Source of the DNA: GWE2-40-63 sp041664345
Lineage (GTDB): Bacteria > Bacteroidota > Bacteroidia > Bacteroidales > SZUA-534
Direction: 5' to 3'
DNA: 64,000 bases
Assembly (NCBI GenBank): GCA_041664345.1
Contig: JBAYKX010000012.1
Location: 1-64,000 of the forward strand
Part shown: piece by piece, positions 16,716-26,120 of the stretch
Position numbering within the stretch: the first letter of the stretch is position 1
How the letters are laid out: the number at the start of each line of letters is the position of its first letter
Position numbers and translations under genes: made by a program
The notes under the pieces: generated by a model
Seen by the model: the letters and a program-made list of their open reading frames with translations, nothing else
The model's database searches: none
What the model was told of the DNA's origin: nothing

Positions 16716-17015
16716 TTAAATCAATTTCCCGGTAACGGCACGTACTTTTTCTTCCAACATATTTTGGGCTCCCTTTTTAATGTCGAGCTTTATAGTGCAA
16801 TAGATTCGGGAACTTTCGGTTTGCAAAAGGGTGGCGGCATCATCTACAATTTTGAGAGCTTCGGTAACAGTGGGGGTTTCAACCAAAGTTCCCATTGCCG
16901 TTAATTGATAGGGAAATTCACTCTCCTTTATTTGACGAACCACCTTACTTACATCGTCACTTACATGAACCCCTTTATCGGTTGGGAAAATGGCAAATTC
17001 CATTAATACTGACAT
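16716..17015 (-). CDS. MTH1187/YqgV-family thiamine-binding protein (DUF77)
   Basis: A 99-residue protein. The family start MSVLMEFAIFPTDKG fixes the start codon at 17015; the longer frame adds 13 unlikely residues. EFPYQLTAMGTLVETPTVTEALKIV is the conserved core, and the ferredoxin-like beta-alpha-beta repeat forms tetramers that bind thiamine in characterised relatives. Cytosolic. Downstream of the Ig-like lipoprotein gene on the same strand with a 57-base gap. Convergent with the cyclophilin gene. Confidence 0.88.
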   Translation of the reverse strand: MSVLMEFAIFPTDKGVHVSDDVSKVVRQIKESEFPYQLTAMGTLVETPTVTEALKIVDDAATLLQTESSRIYCTIKLDIKKGAQNMLEEKVRAVTGKLI

Positions 17016-17072
17016 AGTTATACTATTTTTACAATCGTTGAAAAATCGTATCACAGATTTTCCAGAAATTTT

Positions 17073-18986
17073 TTATTGAGACGGTTTTTTCTTATCTTTT
17101 TTACTTTTCAGCAAATGCGGGGGGGTTACTGGGAATAATTCCCAATCATATTCCATATCCCAATTACTTTTCGTTTCCACTTCCTGAGGAAAGTAAAAAA
17201 CGGGTTCCGGTTGTAACTGTGTCTTTAGGTTTCCGGTATCCCATTTTCCATTGCTATTCCAATCGTAAAAGAGTTTAAAAATGTATTTTTTAGGCACCAA
17301 ATAATTGTAAACAAGGGTTGTATCGCCAGTAATACTGCGCTCTTCTAAAACGTTCTCTTTTTCATCCATAAGTTGTATTCGCGATTGCGCCAACACATCT
17401 TTAACGTGCAATGTAATGATGCTGTAATAATCCAATGCTCTAGTGCTAAAGGCGTATTTTAGTGTATCATTGCTGTTTCCATAAATGTCAGTAAAAACGC
17501 CGGACGGTATTAGCAACTCATATTTTGCTTCTTCGTCCTTTTTAAATTGAATCACGCATTTTCTTAACATCAACGTATCTTGAAGGAAGGTTACTTTAAC
17601 CGGTTTTTTTATGGTGTCGTCCACAATAGTAATCAGCTTAATTCTTGAATCGTTGATTGATAACAAAGGATAACGAACCACAAGTTCAATTGAACTGTTC
17701 AATTCAAAGGGAGATTTGGCATTGGTTATAAAAGTAAGCTCTGATGGTTTGGGTCCCGAGTCAATCTTTTGCTCTTTTTCTTTGCCCCCAAAAAGATTCA
17801 TGTTAAATAGCGACCCTTTGTTTTTCTCTTCTTTTGGTGCTTCTATTTCAGGTTTAATAGTTTGAAAATAGGCCAGTAAGGTATCCGTTTTCAGATAATC
17901 AACCCGATTTGAATCCTTTGCGGTAAAGTTAACTTGAAATTTTAAGCTATCCTTATTATAAAGCAATGAGTCAGTTAACCAATAGATAAAAGAATCCCGA
18001 CGCTGTGTTTTTTCCTCAACGAACCAGTTATTTGAAAAAGTATTAACCGACAAAGGAGTTATAAAAAAATTGGAATCAACGTTCCTATTAAAGGCAATAA
18101 TTACCTGTTGCCTTTCGGGGCGGTATATTTCTTTTAAATATTGAAGCGTATAATCTTCAGTAAATAAAAATAAGCGGATATTGTCAATTGTTGTTACCAT
18201 TTCAGTTCTAATTGCCACAGAATCAACCATAACAGTATCTTTCCGGTCGGGTGATATGGAATCAATTATCTGAATGGTATCTATAAAGGTTTGTTCTTTA
18301 AAGGTTGGCTGAAATAAGGAATCGGAAAAAGCAATGGCCTCATTTGGCAGGTCAAACTTCAGGTTGTTGTTTAAATCTTTTAATGCAAAAATTTGATAAG
18401 GTTTGTTTTTTAGATTCGTTACAAAAAAGTGACCCGATTCATCGGTTTTTGCAATAATATCGGGGAGGGTTGTACGGGGGGTAGAGTCGCAAAACTGTTC
18501 ATAAAGTATGGCATAAGTACCAACTTCTGTTTTATAGTTAAAAGCATCTTGCACCGTTCCGCCCATATAAAGGGAATCAAACACATCTCCCGTTGATAAT
18601 TCAAATTGAAAATTGGGGAGGGGATTGTTTTCGTTTAAATCGACAATAGCATTATAAAAATTGAAATTATAGGTAGTGCTGTCTTTAAGTTGGTTGTTTA
18701 TTTTTATTATCAGGTTTTTACCCTTTTGTTTTACAATGGGCTTTTCGGGCAATGGTGGCGACACCATCAATTCCTGACGGACATTTTTAAGGCTAACGAA
18801 TTCATTGAACTGAATAATGATTTTTTCTCCCTTGAATTGGGTTGAGTAATTGAGGGGTTTGCTTTTTACGGGAATTGGAGGATCTACGTCTTTTGGGCCT
18901 CCCGATGGTGAGGACATTCGTGCACAAGAATTTGTGAGCATTAAATAGCAGCACAAACCGATTAGGTAGAGGATAAAACGCATCAT
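17073..18986 (-). CDS. Ig-like (Big_5) domain lipoprotein
   Basis: A 637-residue protein with a hydrophobic N-terminus and lipobox-like LMLTNSC (Cys21). SSPSGGPKDVDPPIPVKSKPLNYSTQFKGEKIIIQFNEFVSL is the hallmark opening of a widespread Bacteroidota protein family carrying a bacterial Ig-like Big_5 domain in the first 130 residues. Further beta-sandwich segments follow, including DLNNNLKFDLPNEAIAFSD, an Asp-rich SpaA/B-like turn, and the ending YDWNSNGKWDTGNLKTQLQPEPVFYFPQEVE. Probably an outer-membrane lipoprotein of structural role. No catalytic motif. The Lys-rich tail (KKDKKKPSQ) is unusual but common in this family. Confidence 0.82.
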   Translation of the reverse strand: MMRFILYLIGLCCYLMLTNSCARMSSPSGGPKDVDPPIPVKSKPLNYSTQFKGEKIIIQFNEFVSLKNVRQELMVSPPLPEKPIVKQKGKNLIIKINNQLKDSTTYNFNFYNAIVDLNENNPLPNFQFELSTGDVFDSLYMGGTVQDAFNYKTEVGTYAILYEQFCDSTPRTTLPDIIAKTDESGHFFVTNLKNKPYQIFALKDLNNNLKFDLPNEAIAFSDSLFQPTFKEQTFIDTIQIIDSISPDRKDTVMVDSVAIRTEMVTTIDNIRLFLFTEDYTLQYLKEIYRPERQQVIIAFNRNVDSNFFITPLSVNTFSNNWFVEEKTQRRDSFIYWLTDSLLYNKDSLKFQVNFTAKDSNRVDYLKTDTLLAYFQTIKPEIEAPKEEKNKGSLFNMNLFGGKEKEQKIDSGPKPSELTFITNAKSPFELNSSIELVVRYPLLSINDSRIKLITIVDDTIKKPVKVTFLQDTLMLRKCVIQFKKDEEAKYELLIPSGVFTDIYGNSNDTLKYAFSTRALDYYSIITLHVKDVLAQSRIQLMDEKENVLEERSITGDTTLVYNYLVPKKYIFKLFYDWNSNGKWDTGNLKTQLQPEPVFYFPQEVETKSNWDMEYDWELFPVTPPHLLKSKKDKKKPSQ

Positions 18987-19081
18987 TCAGCAACTCTATT
19001 TGGTTAGGAAACAAACGGGTAAAAAAAAAGATATGCCCGGAAAAATTCTTTACTTTACTTAATGCAAACTTACAAAGAAAT

Positions 19082-20734
19082 ATGAATAATTTTCAAAAGT
19101 TCTCTGCTATCAAACGACATGCCTTACTTGAAGAAATTGGAAATGATTTTTTTGAGGTGGTTATATTTGGTGGAGGTATAACCGGTGCCGGCATTGCTCT
19201 CGATGCTGCATCGAGAGGGCTGAAAGTGGCATTGATAGAGCAAAACGATTTTGCCTCAGGAACCAGCAGCCGCTCCACAAAATTAGTTCATGGCGGGTTG
19301 AGGTATCTCGAAAAATTGCAATTCCGTTTTGTGGCTCAACTTGGAAAAGAGCGTAAAGTATTGCACCACAACGCCACCCACAATGTAATTCCAACCCCTG
19401 TTTTTCTTCCAATATTTGAAGGAGGGCAATTAAAAAAAGGATTGTCTTTTTTGGGACTTTTGGTTTACGATTATTTGGCAGGAGTTAAAAAAGAATACCG
19501 TACGCGCTGGATCACGAAAGAGCAGCTAATAAAAAAGTATCCACTAATTAACCATCAAGGACTCAAAGGAGCTTTTCTATATTATGAATACAAAACCAAC
19601 GATGGCCGGTTGGTGATTGAAACCTTGAAAAAGGCATCCGATTTAGGTGCCCGGGTAATCAATTATTGCGAACTGCTTGAATTACATAAACGGCACGATA
19701 GAATAGTTGATGCTCGGGTTGTTGATTTAATTTCTAATCAAGAGCATCTAATTAAAGGCTCTTTTTTTATCAATGCAACAGGGCCTTGGAGCGGCGAATT
19801 TATGAAGCAGTTTGATACGCCCATGCCAAAATCGTTGTATCCAACCAAAGGCATTCATGTTGTTTTTTCTAAGGAGCGATTTCCCATCAATGAAGCGTTT
19901 TATTTTGACACCCACGACCAACGCATGATTTTTGCCATCCCACGGCAAGATTGTGTTTATGTGGGAACAACCTACACCCCATACTCCGGCGATTTAAGAA
20001 ACCCCCGGGTTGATAACACAGATATTGAATACCTTCTTTTGGCGGTAAACCAGAAATTCAATGGGTTGCATCTGACCAAGGCCGATGTAATTTCCTGTTG
20101 GGCCGGTATTCGTCCGTTAATTCAAGATCCGGGAAAAAAGCCCGATGAAATAAGCCGAAAAGAAGAACTGTTTGTTTCTCCGGCAGGTTTGATTACCATT
20201 ACCGGCGGGAAACTTACCGGATTCAGGCTCATGGCAAAACAGGTAGTTGATCGGATTATGAAACAGATGCAGAAAACCTTTGTAAAATGTAAAACCGAAA
20301 CCATTCGGGCCTCAGGTAGCGAATGGCTTATTCCTCCTGATATAAACAAATTGGTTGAATTAGCCGATCATCAGTTCGATTTAGCCAAGCAAACGGGAAT
20401 TACCCCCGAAGCGTTTAAAAAGTTCTTTTATCGCTATGGAACCAATATAGAAATACTTACTGAAAAAGCTTATGAATGGAAGGGGCAGGAGGGAAGCCCG
20501 GAGATGCTTTGGACAAAGGTGGAAGTTTGGTATTCCGTTAACCATGAAATGACAGCATCTCTTTCCGGATTTTTTATTTATCGCACCGAGATGGTTCTTT
20601 TTGAACCGGAAAAAGTTCATCACCAATTGAACCGGGTTGCTCAATTAATGGCGGAACTATTAAGCTGGACGCCTCAAGAAAAGGCAAATCAACTGGTGCA
20701 GTTTAAAAAAAATTGGGAGGAATATCAGCCATGA
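19082..20734 (+). CDS. glpD: Glycerol-3-phosphate dehydrogenase/oxidase (FAD)
   Basis: A 550-residue FAD enzyme. DFFEVVIFGGGITGAGIALD (about 22-41) is the FAD-binding dinucleotide fold. SGTSSRSTKLVHGGLRYLE (about 60-78) is the GlpD signature, and TGGKLTGFR near residue 377 is the C-terminal FAD motif. It oxidises sn-glycerol 3-phosphate to DHAP at the inner membrane and passes electrons to quinone or oxygen. No glycerol kinase or transporter gene is adjacent. It overlaps the downstream DUF3267 gene by four bases (ATGA), so the two are translationally coupled. Confidence 0.93.
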   Translation: MNNFQKFSAIKRHALLEEIGNDFFEVVIFGGGITGAGIALDAASRGLKVALIEQNDFASGTSSRSTKLVHGGLRYLEKLQFRFVAQLGKERKVLHHNATHNVIPTPVFLPIFEGGQLKKGLSFLGLLVYDYLAGVKKEYRTRWITKEQLIKKYPLINHQGLKGAFLYYEYKTNDGRLVIETLKKASDLGARVINYCELLELHKRHDRIVDARVVDLISNQEHLIKGSFFINATGPWSGEFMKQFDTPMPKSLYPTKGIHVVFSKERFPINEAFYFDTHDQRMIFAIPRQDCVYVGTTYTPYSGDLRNPRVDNTDIEYLLLAVNQKFNGLHLTKADVISCWAGIRPLIQDPGKKPDEISRKEELFVSPAGLITITGGKLTGFRLMAKQVVDRIMKQMQKTFVKCKTETIRASGSEWLIPPDINKLVELADHQFDLAKQTGITPEAFKKFFYRYGTNIEILTEKAYEWKGQEGSPEMLWTKVEVWYSVNHEMTASLSGFFIYRTEMVLFEPEKVHHQLNRVAQLMAELLSWTPQEKANQLVQFKKNWEEYQP

Positions 20735-21279
20735 GCAGCAATGAATTGACTCTTACCGGACTCAAATTAAACTTATGGGTGTTGTTTCTAGGCGCGCCTA
20801 TGTGGTTATTGGTTAGCGGATTTTATGTTTATACGTTTGGAGGGTCGCATTATTGGAAGGAAGTAAGCCATTTGATGGACGCCGCAATTATATTTATTTT
20901 AATTCTTGGTATTGTGATGCATGAATTGCTGCACGCCACAACCTGGATGATACTGAACCGAAAGGGATTTCGGAGCGTTTCATTTGGTTTTAACAGTTAC
21001 TCATTTACCCCATACACCCATTTCAGACATCCAATGAAAGTTTGGAAATATGCTATCGGAGGAGCAATGCCCGGTTTACTGATGGGATTAATTCCATTGC
21101 TGCTGAGCTATTTCCTGAAATCGGCAATCTTAAATTTCATCGGGTTTCTATTTTTGTGGACAGCCGGTGGCGATATAGTTTCACTTTGGATGTTACGCAA
21201 GTTAAATGTAAACCAATTGGTGTTGGATCATCCGGACAAAATGGGGTGTATTGTGATAGAACCAGAAATAAAACCTTAA
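20731..21279 (+). CDS. DUF3267 membrane zinc metalloprotease-like protein
   Basis: A 182-residue membrane protein. The ATG at 20731 overlaps the glpD stop. HELLH in IVMHELLHATTWM is an HExxH zinc motif inside a membrane helix. Other helices are LWVLFLGAPMWLLVSGFYVY, the segment GAMPGLLMGLIPLLLSYFL and FIGFLFLWTAGGDIVSLWML; the last carries the GGD-like third ligand region typical of DUF3267 and site-2-protease-like folds. Likely an inner-membrane protease or a non-catalytic relative; substrate unknown. Confidence 0.8.
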   Translation: MSSNELTLTGLKLNLWVLFLGAPMWLLVSGFYVYTFGGSHYWKEVSHLMDAAIIFILILGIVMHELLHATTWMILNRKGFRSVSFGFNSYSFTPYTHFRHPMKVWKYAIGGAMPGLLMGLIPLLLSYFLKSAILNFIGFLFLWTAGGDIVSLWMLRKLNVNQLVLDHPDKMGCIVIEPEIKP

Positions 21280-21355
21280 AACGACTTAAAATTAAGGAAA
21301 AAAGTCTTTTGATTACAATCAGAAAAGTATTATTTTCGAAGATTAAAAATTAGTA

Positions 21356-21784
21356 ATGCCACAAAGTCACGAAGACAACAAGTTACACAAAGAAATGTTT
21401 TTACCTCTTTCTCCAGAGGAAGAAGCAATTGGACGAGTAATAGTGAATGCAGCTTATGTTGTTCACAAGACACTTGGTCCTGGTCTCTTGGAAAAAGTGT
21501 ATGAAATATGTTTTTGTCACGAGTTAATGAAAAGAGGGCTTAGTTTTAAAAGGCAGGTTGATATTCCTATTGTTTACGACAATTTAACTTTTAGCGAAGG
21601 ATTAAGACTTGATGTTTTTGTTGAGGGCCTCGTTATTTGCGAGTTGAAAGCATTAGAAACGGTAAATCCCGTTTGGGAAGCACAATTACTTAGTCACCTT
21701 AAGTTGACAGGTAAAAGATTGGGGTATCTAATTAATTTTAATGTTCCTCTAATAAAAGATGGAATAAAGCGAAGGGTTATTTAA
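21356..21784 (+). CDS. GxxExxY protein (TIGR04256 family)
   Basis: A 142-residue protein. HKTLGPGLLEKVYE carries the family motif GxxExxY. FKRQVDIPIVYDNLTFSEGLRLDVFVEGLVICELKALE follows the PD-(D/E)xK-like core pattern (D...E-L-K) that suggests a nuclease-type fold, and HLKLTGKRLGYLINFNVPLIKDGIKR is the usual ending. No activity has been shown for the family as far as I know. The first 12 codons lie inside a 36-base repeat that recurs inverted after the stop codon (21787-21822), so the gene looks like cargo of a small mobile unit. Unrelated to the flanking metabolic genes. Confidence 0.88.
   Translation: MPQSHEDNKLHKEMFLPLSPEEEAIGRVIVNAAYVVHKTLGPGLLEKVYEICFCHELMKRGLSFKRQVDIPIVYDNLTFSEGLRLDVFVEGLVICELKALETVNPVWEAQLLSHLKLTGKRLGYLINFNVPLIKDGIKRRVI
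21357..21392 (+). repeat. Left 36-bp inverted repeat of the GxxExxY unit
   Basis: It begins TGCCACAAAGTCAC. By hand alignment it matches the reverse complement of 21787-21822 at 28 of 36 positions. It includes the start of the coding sequence apart from the first base. Confidence 0.75.
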
Positions 21785-21786
21785 TT

Positions 21787-21822
21787 CTTAGTGCAACTTA
21801 GTGAATTTGTGACTTAGTGGCA
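21787..21822 (-). repeat. Right 36-bp inverted repeat of the GxxExxY unit
   Basis: Its reverse complement begins TGCCACTAAGTCAC and pairs with 21357-21392. It starts three bases after the GxxExxY stop codon. Confidence 0.75.
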
Positions 21823-21867
21823 AATAGTTTTTGTAATACAGAAATATTAACAAACAATGTAGTTTAT

Positions 21868-23211
21868 ATGGGAGCTTTTCATGCGTACGATATCCGCGGA
21901 ATTTACAACCACGATTTTAACAAAGAAGATGTGTATAAAATAGGGTACTTTATTCCCCGATTACTTGCATCGGAAAAAGTATTGGTAGGTCGCGATGTAA
22001 GGGTTTCGTCACCCGAAATTTATGAATATTTGTGTAATGGTATTACCGATGCCGGCGCCGATGTTTACAACTTAGGATTGGCTACCACACCCATGGTTTA
22101 CTGGGCTACGGCAAAACTTGGGTTTACCGCTTCGGTACAGATTACCGCCTCACACAATTCAAAGGAATACAATGGGTTAAAAGTATCGCGCGAAAATGCC
22201 TTGCCCGTAGGGCTTGACACTGGATTGGGAACCATTCAGCATTGGATGGAAACCGAACCAATTGTTCCCGCGGCCACCAAAGGGAAAATAATTGATAAAG
22301 ACATTAAAGCGGAATACCTTGAGTTTCAGCGAAATTATTTAGCCGACATTTCGAACCTTAAAATTGCTATAGATTGCTCCAATGGAATGGCCGCTTTATT
22401 AATTAAGGATTTGTTGGGCGACGCTCCAATATATATTTACGATGAGCTCGATGGAAGCTTTCCCAATCACGAACCCAATCCGTTGGTTGAGGAAAATGTG
22501 GCGGAGTTGAAAAAACAGGTCATCACAAATCAGTGCGACATCGGAGTCATATTTGATGGTGATGCCGACCGGGTTATGTTTGTAGATGAAAAGGGAAAAT
22601 TCATATCCCCCGATTTGATAATTGGTTTGATGGCTCACTATTTTCTAGAAGAAAAAGGGCTGAAAGGCAATGTATTGCAAGATATCCGTACTTCGAAAGC
22701 GGTAGCAGAATACATTTCAACGTATGGTTCCACCATGAACATGTGGCGTGTGGGCAGGGCTTTTGCGGCTATAAAACTGCGCGAGATTGACGGTATTTTT
22801 GGGGGAGAACTGGCCGGGCATTACTATTTCCGCGATTTTTATTATTCCGATTCGGGCATTATGGCTGCATTAATAGTGCTCGACATTGTGAGTAAAATGA
22901 AAACAAAAGGAAAAACCCTTTCGGAACTAATAAACGGCATTCGCAAATATGCCAACTCCGGCGAAATAAACTTCCGGATTGAAAAAAAACAGGAAGCCAT
23001 GGATGCTGTGCGCACTTATTTTCTTACTAGCGAAACGCCTACTGCCAACTACGATTTTGATGGATACCGGGTGGAATTCCCTGAATGGTGGTTCAACATC
23101 CGCCCATCGAATACCGAGCCCTATTTGCGCTTGCTGGCCGAGGCCCGCACCGAAGGACTGTTAAACCAAAAACTTACAGCTATTAAAGAGATATTGAAAG
23201 GGTTTGAGTAG
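21868..23211 (+). CDS. Phosphomannomutase/phosphoglucomutase
   Basis: A 447-residue alpha-D-phosphohexomutase. The start at 21868 gives MGAFHAYDIRGIYN, the family opening; the longer frame would run into the right inverted repeat of the GxxExxY unit. ITASHNSKEYNGLK holds the phosphoserine near residue 95. DGDADR near residue 230 binds Mg2+. GGELAGHYYF is the sugar-specificity loop, and RPSNTEPYLRLLAEA is the phosphate-binding domain 4. It interconverts hexose 1- and 6-phosphates for GDP-mannose or UDP-glucose supply in the cytosol. Which sugar is preferred cannot be told; algC or manB are both used for such genes. Confidence 0.9.
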   Translation: MGAFHAYDIRGIYNHDFNKEDVYKIGYFIPRLLASEKVLVGRDVRVSSPEIYEYLCNGITDAGADVYNLGLATTPMVYWATAKLGFTASVQITASHNSKEYNGLKVSRENALPVGLDTGLGTIQHWMETEPIVPAATKGKIIDKDIKAEYLEFQRNYLADISNLKIAIDCSNGMAALLIKDLLGDAPIYIYDELDGSFPNHEPNPLVEENVAELKKQVITNQCDIGVIFDGDADRVMFVDEKGKFISPDLIIGLMAHYFLEEKGLKGNVLQDIRTSKAVAEYISTYGSTMNMWRVGRAFAAIKLREIDGIFGGELAGHYYFRDFYYSDSGIMAALIVLDIVSKMKTKGKTLSELINGIRKYANSGEINFRIEKKQEAMDAVRTYFLTSETPTANYDFDGYRVEFPEWWFNIRPSNTEPYLRLLAEARTEGLLNQKLTAIKEILKGFE

Positions 23212-23328
23212 GCAAAGCAGCTGTAAATCATGTACCCTTTAAGCTAAGTTGAGGTGCTTAAATTAATAAGGAGCGGAAAAGTTGCAAAACGGAAAACTCA
23301 ATGATATATCAAAGGCAGGGTATTATAA

Positions 23329-24725
23329 TTAGTCTTTAGTTTTTAACTGTTGTATTTCGGATTCAGCAAACAACGCTTTCCACGAATTGTCGCTGGCATA
23401 TTGTTCCCAAGAAACAAAACCCAGGGAAAGAGCTTTTTTAAAGTTTTCAACCATCAGCTTTTTATCCCCGGAAAGCAAATAATACCGGGCGTACATCAGA
23501 TAAACATCTGGGTTTGTGGCGTCAACTAACGCATAAATTTGGATTTTTTTAAAAGCATCGTCTAGTTTACCATCGTCCAAATCGTTTTTAGTAAACATAA
23601 ACGAAACCATACTTAAATAGTTTAATAAACGCCGACCAATTAAAGCCACCTCTTTATCTGAATTTGATGTAGTTTCATTGAAACGGGTTACTTCAGCCCG
23701 CCACCATTCCAAGTCGCGCAATTCAATGGCTTTTATAAATTCCGATCGCAGGGCAATTTCCTTTTGAAGTAATGCCTGCCGCTTAGTTACCTGTTTTATG
23801 AATTGAGGATTTTGTTCCAATGTAGCTTGTTGTATTTTTATGTCCGAAATGTTTCGGATGCCATTAAACCAACGCTCAGTTTGGCGCAAAGTCAGCAATT
23901 CAGCAATATAATTCTGTTTTTTTTCACTGTCATTGATACTATCCTGCATTTGATTCCAAAGGGTATTCATCCATTTTTCGTTTTTAGGAGTACGGTTGGT
24001 TTTCATGCAGAAAAGTTCCAAACCGGAAAAAGCCAAATTAAATTCAGCCACAGGAGGCCATTCGTGTTTTCCGGCAAAAGTGATGGCGGTATAGTCAATT
24101 CCTTTTTGATCGAACGCCGAAAAGGACTGCTGAGCTTCCAGATAATTGAAGTCGGCTAGGCCAACCATGCCCACATAATAAAACCGGGTCAATTCATCCC
24201 CATTAAATGGGATGCTGCCTCCGCAAGCAATTACACCGGCAATTTGTGGAAGCTGCTGAGCAAAAATAATAGCCAGTTTGGCTCCACCGCTAAAACCGGA
24301 GGTAAATATCCGTTTGTTATCAATTAAAAACCTCGATTGGGTTTCATTAAGCAATTGTTGAAAAACAGAAAAGGCATACGATCCCGACAACCCATTTTTA
24401 ATATTGTTGCTACCAACTAGGATGTAACCATAGTTGTTAGCCAGCGATTGGTAGTTTTTCAAGGGCAGACTTCCATCGCCATGCGGATCGAAAAAAAAGA
24501 GTACCGGCAGACGGTCTTTTCCATTATAGGAATTGGCAAATAAAAAGAGTAGTGGAGCAATGAGTCCGTTGGGCTTTGCTGGTGATAATAAACCGTTTGT
24601 TTTTCGACAGTTTTGCCATATAAATCTAACAATGGCTTCTCTTTTGGGGCGCATGAAACAGCAAACACAAAAACAAGTAACAAAACATAATTTTGTTTAA
24701 TGCGAAGGATGATTTTTTTATTCAT
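23329..24725 (-). pseudogene. Esterase-like alpha/beta-hydrolase lipoprotein, frameshifted
   Basis: One gene split in two frames. The 5' part (from 24725) encodes MNKKIILRIKQNYVLLLVFV and a lipobox at AVSC, then SLLHYSFYLP. The 3' part continues as NSYNGKDRLPVLFFFDPHGDG with an HGDG oxyanion-type motif, then FTSGFSGGAKLAIIFAQQLP, the GxSGG nucleophile elbow, and a helical, tetratricopeptide-like C-terminal 200 residues. Restoring one A in the CCAATTCC tract near 24530 joins the two frames. Resembles dienelactone-hydrolase/PHB-depolymerase-like esterases. Could be real decay or a base error. It follows dgt on the same strand. Confidence 0.72.
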
Positions 24726-24762
24726 ACAAGTTTCTATTTGTATCGTAAATATAGAAAATAAG

Positions 24763-26088
24763 TTAAACCCCAATCCCCTTAATAAGTTTGTATAAATCGA
24801 GGGCATACAAATCGGTCATGCCGGATACAAAATCGAGTACCGATCGTATCCGTTCATAATCGTTGCTGTGAGTTTCCTGATATTGTTGAGGCAAAATTGA
24901 AAGCAGTTTTTTTGAATAGATGCCACGGGGTTCAAATATAGCACCCATATACTCAGTTAATAAGGTGTTCAGCACATTGTATCCGGTAATTTCCACTTCA
25001 ATTACCGAACGGTGGTTATAAATTTCATTCCAGGCAACGGTTGAACAATCCGAAAGGGCCTGTCTTGATGCACCCACCAACCCATCAGCCAGAGTTCCGG
25101 GAAAGCTTCCCCTTAATAGGAGTTCCTCATTTTCAATAAAGAGTATCGCCACCTGATGCACCAAATGATTGATAACCGATGCCCGTAAGAAAGCAATCTG
25201 TTCGTTGCGATCGGTAACTTCTTTATAAATTTGATTCTTTTTCTCAATAAATGCCTTTTCAGTCGAGGGATCAAAAAACGACATCAACAAATCGGTGGTC
25301 CGCTCTGTGGACAATATCCCAAGCTTGTGTGCGTCTTCAATATCCATTATTTGATAGGAGATATCATCGGCAGCCTCGACCAAATAAACTAAAGGATGGC
25401 GAAAATAGGAACCCACCCCTTTTAAATCGGGAATTAATCCTGTTTTGTTAGCGATTTCGGAAAAAATTCCTTTTTCTGTATCAAAATAGCCGTACTTGTT
25501 TTTTTTAGTCCGCTCCAAAGAACTAAACGGGTATTTAACCACACTGGCTAGCGTAGCATAAGTTAGAACAAAACCCCCTTTTCGGCGGCCATTGAAGGTG
25601 TGGGTAAGCAACCGCAGGGCGTTGGCATTTCCTTCAAAATGGTTCAAATCGGCCCATTGCGCTGGGGTTACCGGGTTTTTGAACAGTGCTCCGGTACCCA
25701 ATCCAAAGAAATCGGAAATGGCTTTTTCCCCTGCATGTCCAAACGGTGGATTTCCCATGTCGTGCACCAGGCTTGCTGTGGCAACAATGGAACCAATTTC
25801 GCTAAGTAATAATTGGTTTGGGTTCTTTTTTATTAAATCAGATGCTACCCGGTTTCCTAACGAGCGGCCTACGCTTGCTACTTCGAGGCTGTGGGTTAAT
25901 CGGTTGTGTACAAAAACACTTCCGGGCAAAGGAAAAACCTGTGTTTTGTTTTGCAACCTCCGGAATGGAGAAGAAAAAATGATGCGGTCGTAATCACGTT
26001 GAAATTCCGACCGGAATAAATCGGGCTCCGTAATCGCCGGATTATCTTTTCCAAATCGGGCAGGGGACAAAAGTTTATCCCATTTCAT
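24763..26088 (-). CDS. dgt: Deoxyguanosinetriphosphate triphosphohydrolase (HD domain)
   Basis: A 441-residue HD-superfamily hydrolase. The start at 26088 gives MKWDKLLSPARFG, the standard beginning; a TTG seven codons upstream is less likely. RDYDRIIFSSPFRRLQNKTQVFPLP and FVHNRLTHSLEVASVGRSLG carry the first metal-binding His, and LVHDMGNPPFGHAGE is the HD dyad. RHPLVYLVEAADDISYQIMDIEDAHKLG supplies the later Asp. It removes triphosphate from dGTP and other dNTPs in the cytosol, controlling dNTP pools and sometimes phage DNA synthesis. It starts 33 bases after lspA ends and may share its transcript. Confidence 0.92.
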   Translation of the reverse strand: MKWDKLLSPARFGKDNPAITEPDLFRSEFQRDYDRIIFSSPFRRLQNKTQVFPLPGSVFVHNRLTHSLEVASVGRSLGNRVASDLIKKNPNQLLLSEIGSIVATASLVHDMGNPPFGHAGEKAISDFFGLGTGALFKNPVTPAQWADLNHFEGNANALRLLTHTFNGRRKGGFVLTYATLASVVKYPFSSLERTKKNKYGYFDTEKGIFSEIANKTGLIPDLKGVGSYFRHPLVYLVEAADDISYQIMDIEDAHKLGILSTERTTDLLMSFFDPSTEKAFIEKKNQIYKEVTDRNEQIAFLRASVINHLVHQVAILFIENEELLLRGSFPGTLADGLVGASRQALSDCSTVAWNEIYNHRSVIEVEITGYNVLNTLLTEYMGAIFEPRGIYSKKLLSILPQQYQETHSNDYERIRSVLDFVSGMTDLYALDLYKLIKGIGV

Positions 26089-26120
26089 GATTTTTTGGTT
26101 GCGTTGCAAAAGCTCGCGAA

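Noticed and set aside
24459..24806. 115-codon frame as a separate lipoprotein gene
   Set aside because: Its signal peptide and first domain continue in the adjoining frame of the esterase-like gene; it is the 5' half of that frameshifted gene.
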